DNA of 64,000 nt from Lytechinus pictus (lineage: Eukaryota > Echinodermata > Echinoidea > Temnopleuroida > Toxopneustidae): assembly GCF_037042905.1 (NCBI RefSeq), contig NC_087256.1, forward strand, positions 26,927,501-26,991,500. The letters are read 5' to 3'. The number at the start of each line of letters is the position of its first letter. Position 1 is the first letter of the stretch. A model generated the notes under the pieces. That model saw nothing but the letters and a program-made list of their open reading frames with translations. It ran no database searches and was not told the origin of the DNA. Positions 12,430-22,942 of the stretch are shown here, piece after piece. The translations under genes and the position numbers were made by a program.

Positions 12430-13818
12430 TCTAACGTTCTCAACACTGGGTATATTATGCCGGGATATTATGTTGACTGTCAAACAAATATCCAACAAAC
12501 TATAGTTTCCAACATTGTGTCAATGTTAACTGTCAACAACTCTCCAATAAACTATTCCGAACGCTCCACGTTGTGCCATTGTCCGTTGTTCAACAACTCT
12601 CCATCAAACTAGTTTCCAACTTTGCCAACGTTGTGCCATTGTCGACTGTCCAACAAATCTCCAAGAAAATAGTTTCCAACGTTGTTCCTTTGTCGGTTGT
12701 TCAGCAACTCTCCATCGAACTACTAGTAGTTTCCGACGTAGTCAACGCTGTGCCTTTGTTGGCTGTTCAACACCTATCCAATCAAACACGCGTTTCCAAC
12801 GTTGTGACGTTGTTGGCTGCATGTCCAACAAATCTCCAACACACTAGTTTCCAATGTTGTGCCATTGTCTGTTGTTCAACAGCTTTCCAACGTTGCCAAC
12901 GTTGTGTCATCGTCGACTATCCTACTGATCTCCAATCTACCAGTTTCCAACGTTGTGCCAGTGTCAGTTGTTCAACAACTTTCCATCTAACTAGTTTCCA
13001 GCTTTATCAACGTTGTGTCATTGTATACTATCTAACTAATCTCCAATCTACCAGTTTCCAACGTTGTGCCATCGTCGACTGTCCAACAAATCTCCATCGA
13101 ACTAGTTTCTATAGCTTTGACAACGTTGTGCCATAGTTGGTTGTTCAACAACTTTCCATCGAACTAGTTTCCAACGTTGCCAACCTTGTGTCATCGTCGA
13201 CTATCCAACTAATCTCCAACCTACTAGTTTCCATCGTTCTGCCATTGTCGACTGTCCAACAACTCTCCAACTAACAAGTTTCCAACGTTGCCAACGTCGT
13301 GTCATTGTTGATTGTTCAACAACTTTCCAGCAAACTAGTTTCCAACGTTGCCAACGTTGTGCCTTTGCTGGCTGTCAACAACTATCCAATCAAACGTGTC
13401 TCCAACGTTGTGACATTGTCGACTGTCCAACAACTCTCCAACTTACTAGTCTCCAACGTTGTGCCATTGTCGACTGTCCAACAAATCTCCAACAAACTAG
13501 TTTCCAACTTTGTCAACGTTGTGCCATTGTCGGTTGTTCAACAACTTTCCAGCGAACTAGTTTCCAACGTTGCCAACGTTGTGCCATTGCTAGCTGTTCA
13601 ACAACAATCAAATCAAACGTGTTTCCAACGTTGTGACATTGTCGACTGTCCAACAACTCTCCAACTAACAAGTTTCCAACGTTGCAACGTCGTGTCATTG
13701 TTGATTGTCCATCATCTTTCCATCAAACTAGTTTCCAACGTCGATTCAACGTTAATCCATCAAGTTTTTCCAACGTCCAACGACTTTCAAGTTTCCAACG
13801 TGGAGCCAACGTTGGCTT
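12430..13818. repeat. CAACGTTG minisatellite, right block
   Basis: About 60-70-bp units combine CCAACGTTGTGCCATTGTC, a GACTGTCCAACAA word and TCTCCAACAAACTAGTTTC-like words. The frame is open by chance over long stretches because the repeat lacks stops in some frames. This explains Ser/Val/Gln-rich frames at 12573-13136 and 13299-13838, which I do not regard as genes. Confidence 0.88.
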
Positions 13819-14237
13819 GTTACCTGGGTTATTTATAAATAATGAAAAACAAATAATCATTATTTGTAAATAATGAAAAACAAATAATCATTATTTGTAA
13901 ATAATGAAAAACAAATAATCATTATATATAAATAATGAAAAACAAATAATCATTATTTATAAATAATGAAAAACAAATAATCATTATTTATAAATAATGA
14001 AAAACAAATAATCATTATTTATAAATAATGGAATGTCGAACTATTATTATTTACAAATAATGAAGTATTACTTGGAATTATATATAAATAATTAGAAATG
14101 ATATTTTATATAATAGTAGTTATTTACAAATAAAATGTAAATTATATATAAATAATAGTTATTATTTAACAAATAATGATTATATAACAAATAATTGTTC
14201 TATATAATATTGGTACATTCGGCGCCTCATAGTCATA

Positions 14238-15029
14238 CGCTAGGAAAGCGAGTAGTGATCTCCCGTCTTCACAACCAATCGGAGGTAAGCCTATCTTCAT
14301 TAAACACAAGGACATACCATCAGTAAATGAAAATACGCTAACAAACCAGGAAGTATACAAATGTCTACTGAGTAGCGTACAAGGACGTGAAATAAAGGGA
14401 GTGCAGAAAATTGGAGGCCTTTGGAGACTCTATATCAAGAGTCAAAACTCTAGAATAAAACTCATTACAAATGGAATAAATATGAGAAACGCAAACGTAA
14501 CAGTGTACGACAAAAACCCTTTTCTTTCCGCTGGGAAAGAAAATAGCCTACGCCTAGTGATTAGAGATATCCCCCTATCTGCACATGATACTTTGATAGC
14601 TGATGAACTTGATAATTGAACTGTAAGATACTTGGTCCTATAATCTACCAGAGGCTAAGGGTGGATGGTCAATTGACGGACTGCTTCACTGGTGACAGAG
14701 TTGTGTACATACAGTCGCCCCCAAACCCTTGCCCAGATTCATGAACTTTGGCCCCTTCAAAGGGAAGATATTTCACTTTGGCCAGATCCCATCTACCCCT
14801 TGATCTACTGTGGTGGGTTCAAGATGTCTGAGCGAAGGTCATCACCGCTCACTGTGTAGCAAGGCCATCTTCAAATGCAGTGCTCTTTTGATGCCACGCC
14901 CACCTCGCAGAGCAATACCTTTGATAGCCACGCCGAAGATCTGACGGCAGCCACAGCCAGCCCAGCGGAACAAGCCATTGACCAGCTTGTAGCTTCGAAA
15001 CGCCAAGCGAGTTCGCTCAAGCATTAACA
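14238..15029 (+). pseudogene. LINE ORF1 (gag-like, zinc-knuckle) remnant, unit 1
   Basis: The frame is open from 14238 to 14619 without needing an ATG, since the start lies across the foldback insertion. A 1-bp loss near 14617 shifts the frame. The remaining pieces resemble a nucleic-acid-binding ORF1: a GKIFHFGQIPSTP-like stretch and the start of a zinc knuckle near 14830. A deletion of about 31 bp near 14866, relative to units A and B, removed the second knuckle. It is non-functional. Confidence 0.6.
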
Positions 15030-16588
15030 AAACTTTATTTTTTAATGGCATTTGAAAGATAGGACTTCGTAGCACCTATTAACACCAACATTTTATAGAC
15101 TTTTCAAATCTGTCCCGTTTTTTTTTATACGCACTGTAGTAGCACGGAAATAGAAAGGATGTAAGCGTACGCATCTCGTATATAAAGTATTCAAAACCTC
15201 CGGTAAAACGTACCCCACTTCCATCCGCTTTCATGCGCTAGGCTTCCGATAAACATTCATTTAACATCCCCACTACATACTTCCCAAGTCCGTTTTTATT
15301 CGCTCTGTTTTCGCAAATTTTCGCCACTTTTATCTATTTCTAGAGCGGATAAAAACGGATAAGAGCCACCCCCGAAATGTTGCTCGTCCGCTGTGTCCTT
15401 TTTGCAAACGTTTTGTATCCGTCGGCCAGTGGGACCAGGTTCTAATTCTCATACTGTTGGTTTCGAACGTGCTTCAGAGCTTTGTGTTCAAATTTCACGA
15501 AATATTGTTTTCATCAAAATGGACGTTTTTTTAAGATTTGGGTAGGTGCACGGGTCTCCAAAAAAAATTTCAAAAGTCAAAGTGGTCCTCGAGTAAAAAA
15601 AGGTTGAGAGGCGCTGTCATACATATAGGGGAATCATAGGGGTATCACGTCGCATTCAATTTAGGGCCTACTGTTATACGTATGCACATGTAGGCTATTT
15701 TACGGGGGGGGGGCTAAGTAGTCAAGTTACGGTTACCTTGGCGACAACTGTAATTTTTGATATGATATTGTAAGATAATAATTTCAGCCCAGAAGTAGCA
15801 TAGGTGTAGGGTATTTGTAACATAATAAAGTTCATGTACGTCGTATAGTCGTATAAATAAACGTTTTGTATTGAATCAATAAACCTGATAAAACAGACAT
15901 TCTGACGCGAACCCTCCCCCCCCCCCTATATCCGTACGGTAACCTTCTCGTTTAAAAGGGTTGATTTACACTGTTAGAAAATTTATCCTTAAAATAAAAG
16001 AAGTTCCTGCAGCAGAGTCTCGAGAACACCTGTAATATTACCCGATTGCGTAATTTTACAGGAAATTGGTATTTGGTGTATGGAATCTTACAAATTTCCT
16101 TAAATAAAACACCCTTTGCCCCTTTTTAAACAGACCTGTTCTGTTAAATTGCAGAAAAATTCCTGTTTTAGGAATTTACAGAATGATTCTGTTACTGCTT
16201 TCTGCAAAATATTTTTTTTCCTGCAAAATCAGGGTGTTTTTAACAGTGTAGTTTGTAAAGTTATAAGTAGGCCTATCTTTTGACCCTCTGTGGAGCTAAT
16301 CTATGACGTTGTACATAAGCATTTATATAATTATATTGGGGGCCCTACATATGTAATTTGTCCAACTTAAACTTAATTGGAGGACTTGATTAGCCCCGAT
16401 CAAAGAGTTCCAATCCGATATCACGACAATTAAAATTTAAACTAATTGCTCATGGGGCGATCACTTATCAAAATTTTAAACGGGCGGCTGCGGGATGACC
16501 GTCAAAATACAAAATTGCCTTGATCTATCAAACCGTACTTCAAATCCTGGGAGTGTTTCACAAAAAAGTTTGACTTAGAGTCGCACTT
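15030..16588. other. Intergenic block of unit 1, shared with units A and B
   Basis: The block is homologous to 24434-25970 and 30987-32522, with a few per cent substitution and small indels. I see no gene in it. It has a G run near 15706, a C run near 15915, and a stretch at 15970-16250 with repeated TTACAG / CTGTTAAA words that resembles a decayed palindromic MITE. Confidence 0.6.
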
Positions 16589-16980
16589 AAAGGACAAGTC
16601 CACTCCAACACAAAGTTTATTTGAATAAAAAGAGAAAAATTCAACGAGCTAAACACTGAAAATTTCATCAAAATCGCATGTAAAATAAGAAAGTTATGAC
16701 ATTTTAAAGTTTCGCTTAATTTCACAAAACAGTTATGCACATCCTGGTTGGCTTGCAAATGAGGAGACTGGTGACGTCATCCACTCACTATTTACTTTGT
16801 ATTTTATTACATGAAATGTGAAATATTCTAATTTTCCCCTCCCTGTCAAGTGAAACAAAGATTAATTCCTCCCTGAACACCTGGAATTATCATTATTCTA
16901 ATACTATATGGTTTAGTCAAGTTGACCCTTATTGTCAAACCTGTAAAAATGAAATATTGTATAAGCAACAAAAAAAAAAC
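16589..16980. mobile_element. Half of a TTAA-type MITE (unit 1; also 25971-26360 and 32523-32912)
   Basis: It starts TTAAAGGACAAGTCCACTCC and continues with AT-rich sequence including AGAAAGTTATGACATTTTAAAG. The opposite inverted end is not found, so it is a truncated member of a family similar in style to the 11036 element. Confidence 0.45.
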
Positions 16981-17116
16981 AGTGAGTGAGGGACAGTTGT
17001 GCATACAACTGTTTTGTGGAAAATAGCATTAGCCGACATGGTCATTTGACGAAGTGGCACTATCATAACACCCCCCTGGATCCACCTATGCAGTTGATGG
17101 CGAGAAGAGCGGAGAA

Positions 17117-17586
17117 GGGCACACATGAGTATTACAGACCCCCATTCACTCACGTGTTATATCATAGCTCATCAAAAAATCATTAAAAATCAATCCCTCG
17201 ATAGATTTTGCTTTAATTCACTGACATTAGTCACAATTAACAGTACATTAAGACTTGATATGTTAATCAGGTACTTGCCCAGCTCAATCAAAAGTTAAAT
17301 GGCCTGAAATAAGACTAACCATAATTTCGGCCAGTTCATTGCCAGAAAAAACATAACTGCATTGTGGGTAATAATAATTAAAATGAAAGACAAAAATGCA
17401 GTCTAGCCTCCCCAAACGCCTTAATTATGAAAGAGTATGAACATAGCATTATCTCTATTGTTCTTCTTTTGATATACAAACATTTGATCTATTTATAATG
17501 AATTATTTTAATCAATAAAGTCATGTGATCTTTACTTACGCCTGTCCGGCATGCTTTGCGCGGAGATGAATTACTCTCGTGTGCCC
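17117..17586. mobile_element. GGGCACAC MITE copy 1 (470 bp)
   Basis: The left end GGGCACACATGAGTATT and right end AATTACTCTCGTGTGCCC form imperfect inverted termini of about 18 bp. It is nearly identical to copy 2. Confidence 0.8.
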
Positions 17587-18597
17587 TATACTGAGGGTCA
17601 AACAAAGAAAAGTTGAATATTTTGGTCTCAAAAGAAAGAGTGGGTTCTCCTGAATAGATTGATACCTTGCATTCAATACCTAATCTGACTAAACGTCTTA
17701 AAAGAAAAGAAAACGTCTCATTAGACGCCCCTGATTTTAATGTAAAAATACAGTGTTCCATTCATATATTTTGTGCGCTTCCTATAGGCTATGGTATTGC
17801 AGCTACAAGTTCTACTTGTTTGATGTCAATCAATAGGCTAAAATATATATTGTGTGGAGTTACAACTTCTTGTTAGCATGTTTAATTTTGTTCGAAGTGA
17901 TTTATTACCTTTTTTATTCGCATACAAATAAACAAAGTAAATAAAAGAAAATTGATAACAAACAAAGAGTGTAAGCAATTCTTGTGCTCATATCGCCTCT
18001 CTTCCTCATTATAACTCACAAGTTGGTGGGGGGGGGGGGGTGCTATAGATATATACCATCAACCCCGCCCTGCGTACAAGCTAGAAGGATAGGGTATGTA
18101 CCCCGACTCAGCTCGCCCCCCCCCCCCCCACCCCGCGTAGCTTTCAATGAAGTGAATAGTATTCAAGTGCGCAATCTATGATGTATAACATCTGACTGAG
18201 ACAAGTTTATGTATTTTAGTGTTTTGTTCATCTTTCTTTCTCGGCGTGCTCTAAATATTGAAAATAGGAATCCTTGATGATAATTAGAAGTTATGTATCA
18301 TTTTGAAAACCCTACTTATTTCATTTCACACTCTCAAACCAACCAGATCTGATCTCCTATTGGCAGTAGAAACTCGCATTTATGCATGATAAATGATAAT
18401 AGGCATTGAATATACATTTGAAAGCGTCATTTCAGCATCGTGATTGATAAATGCACCAAATGCCGAGTTATATACTTATCAACTGCTGTTAAACATAACA
18501 TATCACTTTGTATAAAACTGTTTGAAGCATTCTCACCACTGATTTCTAGCAGACGACGCCCAGCCATAGCAACGACAGTGTAGAAGTGTAGTCGCGC
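17587..18597. repeat. 1,011-bp tandem repeat, copy 1
   Basis: It begins TATACTGAGGGTC and ends GTAGTCGCGC. The next copy follows directly at 18598. The short frames inside have no recognisable product and are repeated only because the DNA is repeated. Confidence 0.88.
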
Positions 18598-19612
18598 TAT
18601 ACTGAGGGTCAAACAAAGAAAAGTTGAATATTTTGGTCTTAAAAGAAAGAGTGGGTTCTCCTGAATAGATTGATACCTTGCATTCAATACCTAATCTGAC
18701 TAAACGTCTTAAAAGAAAAGAAAACGTCTCATTAGACGCCCCTGATTTTAATGTAAAAATACAGTGTTCCATTCATATATTTTGTGCGCTTCCTATAGGC
18801 TATGGTATTGCAGCTACAAGTTCTACTTGTTTGATGTCAATCAATAGGCTAAAATATATATTGTGTGGAGTTACAACTTCTTGTTAGCATGTTTAATTTT
18901 GTTCGAAGTGATTTATTACCTTTTTTATTCGCATACAAATAAACAAAGTAAATAAAAGAAAATTGATAACAAACAAAGAGTGTAAGCAATTCTTGTGCTC
19001 ATATCGCCTCTCTTCCTCATTATAACTCACAAGTTGGGGGAGGGGGTGCTATAGATATATACCATCAACCCCGCCCTGCGTACAAGCTAGGAGGATAGGG
19101 TATGTACCCCGACTCAGCTCGCCCCCCCCCCCCCCACCCCGCGTAGCTTTCAATGAAGTGAATAGTATTCAAGTGCGCAATCTATGATGTATAACATCTG
19201 ACTGAGACAAGTTTATGTATTTTAGTGTTTTGTTCATCTTTCTTTCTCGGCGTGCTCTAAATATTGAAAATAGGAATCCTTGATGATAATTAGAAGTTAT
19301 GTATCATTTTGAAAACCCTACTTATTTCATTTCACACTCTCAAACCAACCAGATCTGATCTCCTATTGGCAGTAGAAACTCGCATTTCTGCATGATAAAT
19401 GATAATAGGCATTGAATATACATTTGAAAGCGTCATTTCAGCATCGTGATTGATAAATGCACCAAATGCCGAGTTATATACTTATCAACTGCTGTTAAAC
19501 ATAACCTATCACTTTGTATAAAACTGTTTGAAGCATTCTCACCACTGATTTCTAGCAGACGACGCCCAGCCATAGCAACGACAGTGTAGAAGTGTAGTCG
19601 CGCTTGCCTATA
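18598..19612. repeat. 1,011-bp tandem repeat, copy 2
   Basis: It is nearly identical to 17587-18597 but ends with an additional TTGCCTATA before the second MITE. It differs mainly in the G and C homopolymer lengths near 19035 and 19125. Confidence 0.88.
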
Positions 19613-20078
19613 GGGCACACATGAGTATTACAGACCCCCATTCACTCACGTGTTATATCATAGCTCATCAAAAAATCATTAAAAATCAATCCCTCGATAG
19701 ATTTTGCTTTAATTCACTGACATTAGTCACAATTAACAGTACATTAAGACTTGATATGTTAATCAGGTACTTGCCCAGCTCAATCAAAAGTTAAATGGCC
19801 TGAAATAAGACTAACCATAATTTCGGCCAGTTCATTGCCAGAAAAAACATAACTGCATTGTGGGTAATAATAATTAAAATGAAAGACAAAAATGCAGTCT
19901 AGCCTCCCCAATGCCTTAATTATGAAAGAGTATGAACATAGCATTATCTCTATTGTTCTTTTGATATACAAACATTTGATCTATTTTTAATGAATTATTT
20001 TAATCAATAAAGTCATGTGATCTTTACTTACGCCTGTCCGGCATGCTTTGCGCGGAGATGAATTACTCTCGTGTGCCC
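19613..20078. mobile_element. GGGCACAC MITE copy 2 (466 bp)
   Basis: It has the same termini as copy 1, and its right end abuts the outer AGAA duplication. Confidence 0.8.
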
Positions 20079-20082
20079 AGAA

Positions 20083-20732
20083 GCTAAAACTATGCGATGC
20101 ATGTTGAAGTGTCAGTCATTTTGACATCGCTCTTGGATAATGGCCGGTTTAGATTATGGTTCAAGGCGTTTTGAGCACTCATGGTTAAAAAAAACTTTTT
20201 TTTTAACCAAGGATGTTTGATATGCCATTCAGTGTTTGACAGCAGCTATTAGGAGACAGTTGGCCATTTTGCACGCATCCGTTTCTTTGGAGAGCCGAGG
20301 CACAAATATCCTATAAATATTTCATTATTTGAGCTAGATCGTTAATTCGCTCAAGGAAACTAGGACGCAGCTTACAGTGACAATTTCAAAAGCACTCAAG
20401 ACAGTCTAAACACGAATCCACTCTTGTCAATCTTTCAAATTTGAAATAAAAGTTAACTTGAGGAGACGAAGTACTTTGTCATAATTGTAGGTTATCCTTG
20501 ATGAGAAACTCGAGCGTAACGGTGAAATCAACTGCAGATGAATATAAATAGCTTGGAGATTTTATATATTATATACATATATATATAAATGCTGCCATGT
20601 ACATTGTTTTTGAAATCGTGCTTTAAGGTGTATTTTAAAATTGATTTGGAGGCTTGCATGCCATAGTATTTTGTGTTCTTTCTACTACTGTTCTCCAGAA
20701 TATCACACTGCAGAAAACATATTGAACCGATT
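20083..20732 (+). promoter_or_regulatory. Upstream region of receptor A: TATA-like box and possible 5' UTR intron acceptor
   Basis: The block is shared with receptors B and C, and a diverged form of its first part lies upstream of D. A TATA-like sequence (CCTATAAATA) is near 20309, aligned with CCTTATAAAATA near 40985 upstream of D. A pyrimidine-rich stretch followed by CAG at about 20690-20714 resembles a 3' splice acceptor just before the start ATG. A short non-coding first exon plus intron would be consistent with the different TATA-to-ATG distances in A (about 420 bp) and D (about 1,250 bp). No transcript evidence is available. Confidence 0.4.
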
Positions 20733-21848
20733 ATGGAAAATACAACTCTCTTAGATTTTCTCAATGCATCTATTGCCACTACACAAACCATGTACCCTAC
20801 CACAGATGTACAGGATATCACCAGCACTTCAGATTCAGGATTCGATTTCACGATGATTCCAAGTGCTTCATCGGAAAGAAGTGTCGTTCCCTTCCGCCAT
20901 CGCGTAATTGTTGCATCCGTCTTGTTCGTAATCGCATTGGTCGGTCTTTTGGGCAACTCCCTCGTCATCATTTCAGTTATTGTTAGCAAAAACCTACGGA
21001 CGATCACCAATATTCTGGTCGTCAATCTCGCTTTCGCCGATATCTTGACGTGTTCCTTTATACCTTTCCAAAGTGTTGGTCTCCTAAGTCAGACAGGAAC
21101 TTACCCAGTGAACGAGGGGGTCTGCGCAACAGTGGCCGCAGTACTCTACATTAGCGTCTGCTGCAGTGCATACACTCTTGTAGCAATAGCATTTATAAGG
21201 TGGTATGTCATCACCAAGTCTATCCGAGGACATCAAGGTCTTCATACTCCCAAGAGAATCATCGTCGTAGCTGTGATAATCTGGATGTTCTCGGTATCAG
21301 CCATGGTCCTACCTCCAGTGTTTGGTCTCGGGACACTCGGCTACTCCGAATATTACAGCACATGTTCTTTAAAAGGTGGGCAAACATCCACAACTTATTA
21401 CGTCGTACTTCAAGGAACCTTGGCAGCAGTTGCTCTTCTGCTCACTCTTACACTCTACACTTTGATTCTGAGTCATGTTTGTCGACACAATGACCAATTT
21501 CGAAACAAGTACGCAACAGATGATGAGACCAAGTCCACGTCAGCAAGTAAACGCGGAGGCCAAGCTTCTTCATCTGATTCTGGAGGTTCTCATCCACCCA
21601 TGATCAAGGCAATCAACCAAAAGGAAATCGAGATCACTAAGAATCTTTTCATGGTCGTTTGTGTTTTCATGTTCTGTTTCCTAGCCACTGTTGTTAATTT
21701 CGTCATCCCCGGTTCTAGTGCCGTTACTCTGTACACTACTATGATACTGTTAGGGAACAGTGTAGCCAATCCGATCGTGTATGGTTTGAAGCATCCGAAC
21801 TTTCAGGTGGTCTTCAAGAAAATCCTAAGCTGTCGATCTGTAGGATAG
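20733..21848 (+). CDS. Rhodopsin-class (class A) GPCR, tandem copy A
   Basis: This encodes a seven-transmembrane receptor expected at the plasma membrane; the ligand is unknown. It is 371 residues with no intron in the coding part. The reading frame is open further upstream only through a GTG, so the first in-frame ATG (20733) is taken as the start; the same Met gives 371 residues in all four paralogues. The N-terminus has N-glycosylation sequons at N3 and N11. Class A landmarks are G74-N75 in TM1, LAFAD (D103) in TM2, C131 at the top of TM3 pairing with C211 in loop 2, W184 in TM4, and NPIVY (346-350) in TM7, followed by a short helix 8 with C367. Oddities are IRW (155-157) where DRY is usual, and no CWxP in TM6. 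Loop 3 is Ser/Gly-rich (about 262-290). Such lineage-expanded intronless receptors are known in sea urchins; NPIxYGL is reminiscent of melatonin/GPR84/moody-type receptors. Confidence 0.92.
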   Translation: MENTTLLDFLNASIATTQTMYPTTDVQDITSTSDSGFDFTMIPSASSERSVVPFRHRVIVASVLFVIALVGLLGNSLVIISVIVSKNLRTITNILVVNLAFADILTCSFIPFQSVGLLSQTGTYPVNEGVCATVAAVLYISVCCSAYTLVAIAFIRWYVITKSIRGHQGLHTPKRIIVVAVIIWMFSVSAMVLPPVFGLGTLGYSEYYSTCSLKGGQTSTTYYVVLQGTLAAVALLLTLTLYTLILSHVCRHNDQFRNKYATDDETKSTSASKRGGQASSSDSGGSHPPMIKAINQKEIEITKNLFMVVCVFMFCFLATVVNFVIPGSSAVTLYTTMILLGNSVANPIVYGLKHPNFQVVFKKILSCRSVG

Positions 21849-21930
21849 ATTTGTCATAGAAATTAAATCATGGAAGGATTTCTGTTACTGCTTGACTGAC
21901 AAATTCTACATCTGACTGAAACGCGTAGAT

Positions 21931-22942
21931 CAGTCATTCTCAATTAAGCTCCACATTTCTTGTTGAGAATCTGTACTGTTCCCCTAGCGCTAACGAGCCA
22001 AATATTGCTGAGGGGCCCCTGGTGGGCTCGAGGGGGCGGAGCCCCTTGAAGCTTTGGAATATGAGGCTTTTTAAATGGCCACGAGGGGGTCTAAAAAGAA
22101 ACACAAATGCAAACAAACTACACAATTTATTAATTTTTAAATGATAAGTGACTTTTCATAACATACCAGTGATACCGCTAGTTCTCGAAGGCATGAACAC
22201 ATCACAGCAGGCAATACCTTGCAGCATTTCTCTTTCACAACCTTGGATTTTAAATAATCGGCTTCGGAAACAAAGTTTCTGATTTTCAATATGTCTAAAA
22301 CTCCTTACTTCTGTGAAAATTATTTGTTGGTTAAAACTTACCCGACTTACTTTTTGTGATGCCACACTAATATGCAGATTAAGAACTTTATTTTATATCT
22401 GTATAATTTTATGTCACCACATTTTCCGATATGATGTGCTTTGCCAGGAGTCCAAGTTGTTGATTAAAAGCCTGGCTTTATTGTCATCATTTCAAATGCT
22501 GCATCATTCTGAGCAGTTCCATAAATTTTCAATGTATAATCTGGAAATGCGAAATTACTAGCCGTAGAAATAGTTGAAAACGTGATAGATATCCGATGAA
22601 CGGGGCTATCAGATCACTTGTGATCATAGACAGATAGAGATAATTTGTATACCTCTCTCGTGATGCACATGACTATTGACAGTTGCACATGAATCCATAC
22701 ACCAAGCATATAAAAACCATAACGTTAGAATAAAATAAAAATAAAATAAAAATAAAATCAATAAAGACTTAAGTTTAAATTATAACTGACTTGTTTTTCC
22801 CTTTGTGTAAAATTATCATCAAACATCAAACATCTCAATTTACATTTTTCCCATTTTGTTCATACCGGCTAGCTCCCACGCGCCACTCCGCAAGGCTCGG
22901 TGCGCCACAAGTGGCACGCGGGCCGCTATTTGAGAATCCCTG
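21931..22942. mobile_element. hAT-like non-coding element, unit A copy (1,012 bp)
   Basis: It begins CAGTCATTCTCAA and ends TTGAGAATCCCTG, inverted termini with the CAG start usual for hAT elements. It is flanked by perfect 8-bp duplications GCGTAGAT at 21923-21930 and 22943-22950. Receptor C has an uninterrupted site near 35020. No transposase frame is visible, so it is non-autonomous. Confidence 0.8.

Larger units (their letters stand above)
5421..13830. mobile_element. Nested 8.4-kb element with CCCAGGTAACAA termini and CAACGTTG arrays
   Basis: CCCAGGTAACAA at 5421 and TTGTTACCTGGG at 13819-13830 are perfect inverted termini. Both ends are followed inward by arrays rich in the self-complementary octamer CAACGTTG. 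The flanks on either side are two halves of the foldback repeat, so it inserted into that repeat. The target duplication is unclear because the target is itself repetitive. No transposase frame was found; the interior contains further miniature elements. Confidence 0.7.
2124..14231. mobile_element. Foldback-type element with giant palindrome, 12.1 kb including nested insertions
   Basis: The ends are inverted copies starting TATGAGGCGCCGAATGTACC. They stay matched for about 400 bp (2124-2530 against 13831-14231). Direct repeats GTCATA flank it at 2118-2123 and 14232-14237. Removing the element and one GTCATA restores an uninterrupted LINE ORF1 frame, which supports the 6-bp target duplication. 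There is no transposase frame. The terminal arms are built from about 31-bp AT-rich repeats, as in foldback elements. The original element was about 3.7 kb; an 8.4-kb element later split its right arm. Confidence 0.8.
17117..20078. mobile_element. Composite insertion bounded by two GGGCACAC MITEs (2,962 bp), unit 1 only
   Basis: It is bounded outside by direct repeats AGAA at 17113-17116 and 20079-20082; units A and B show the uninterrupted site GCGGAGAAGC. Inside is MITE copy 1, then two tandem copies of a 1,011-bp sequence, then MITE copy 2. The inner borders are TATA on both sides (17587-17590 and 19609-19612). Confidence 0.85.

Noticed and set aside
12573-13838. Long Ser/Val/Gln-rich frames of 187 and 179 aa
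   Set aside because: They are translations of the CAACGTTG minisatellite. The repeat itself lacks stops in some frames, and all three frames give similar low-complexity repeats.
2124-14231. Polinton/Maverick element, suggested by the 6-bp target duplication and long inverted ends
   Set aside because: The termini do not start AG/end CT, and no polymerase, integrase, protease, ATPase or capsid frame is present in 12 kb.
20528-21025. 165-aa minus-strand frame over the receptor start (also 27081-27578 and 33636-34133)
   Set aside because: It is antisense to the receptor N-terminus and TM1 region and is conserved only because the receptor is. It has no recognisable domain.
21200-21493. 97-147-aa frames in another phase inside the receptors (21200, 27753, 34158, 42551)
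   Set aside because: They are out-of-phase shadows of the TM2-TM5 coding sequence.
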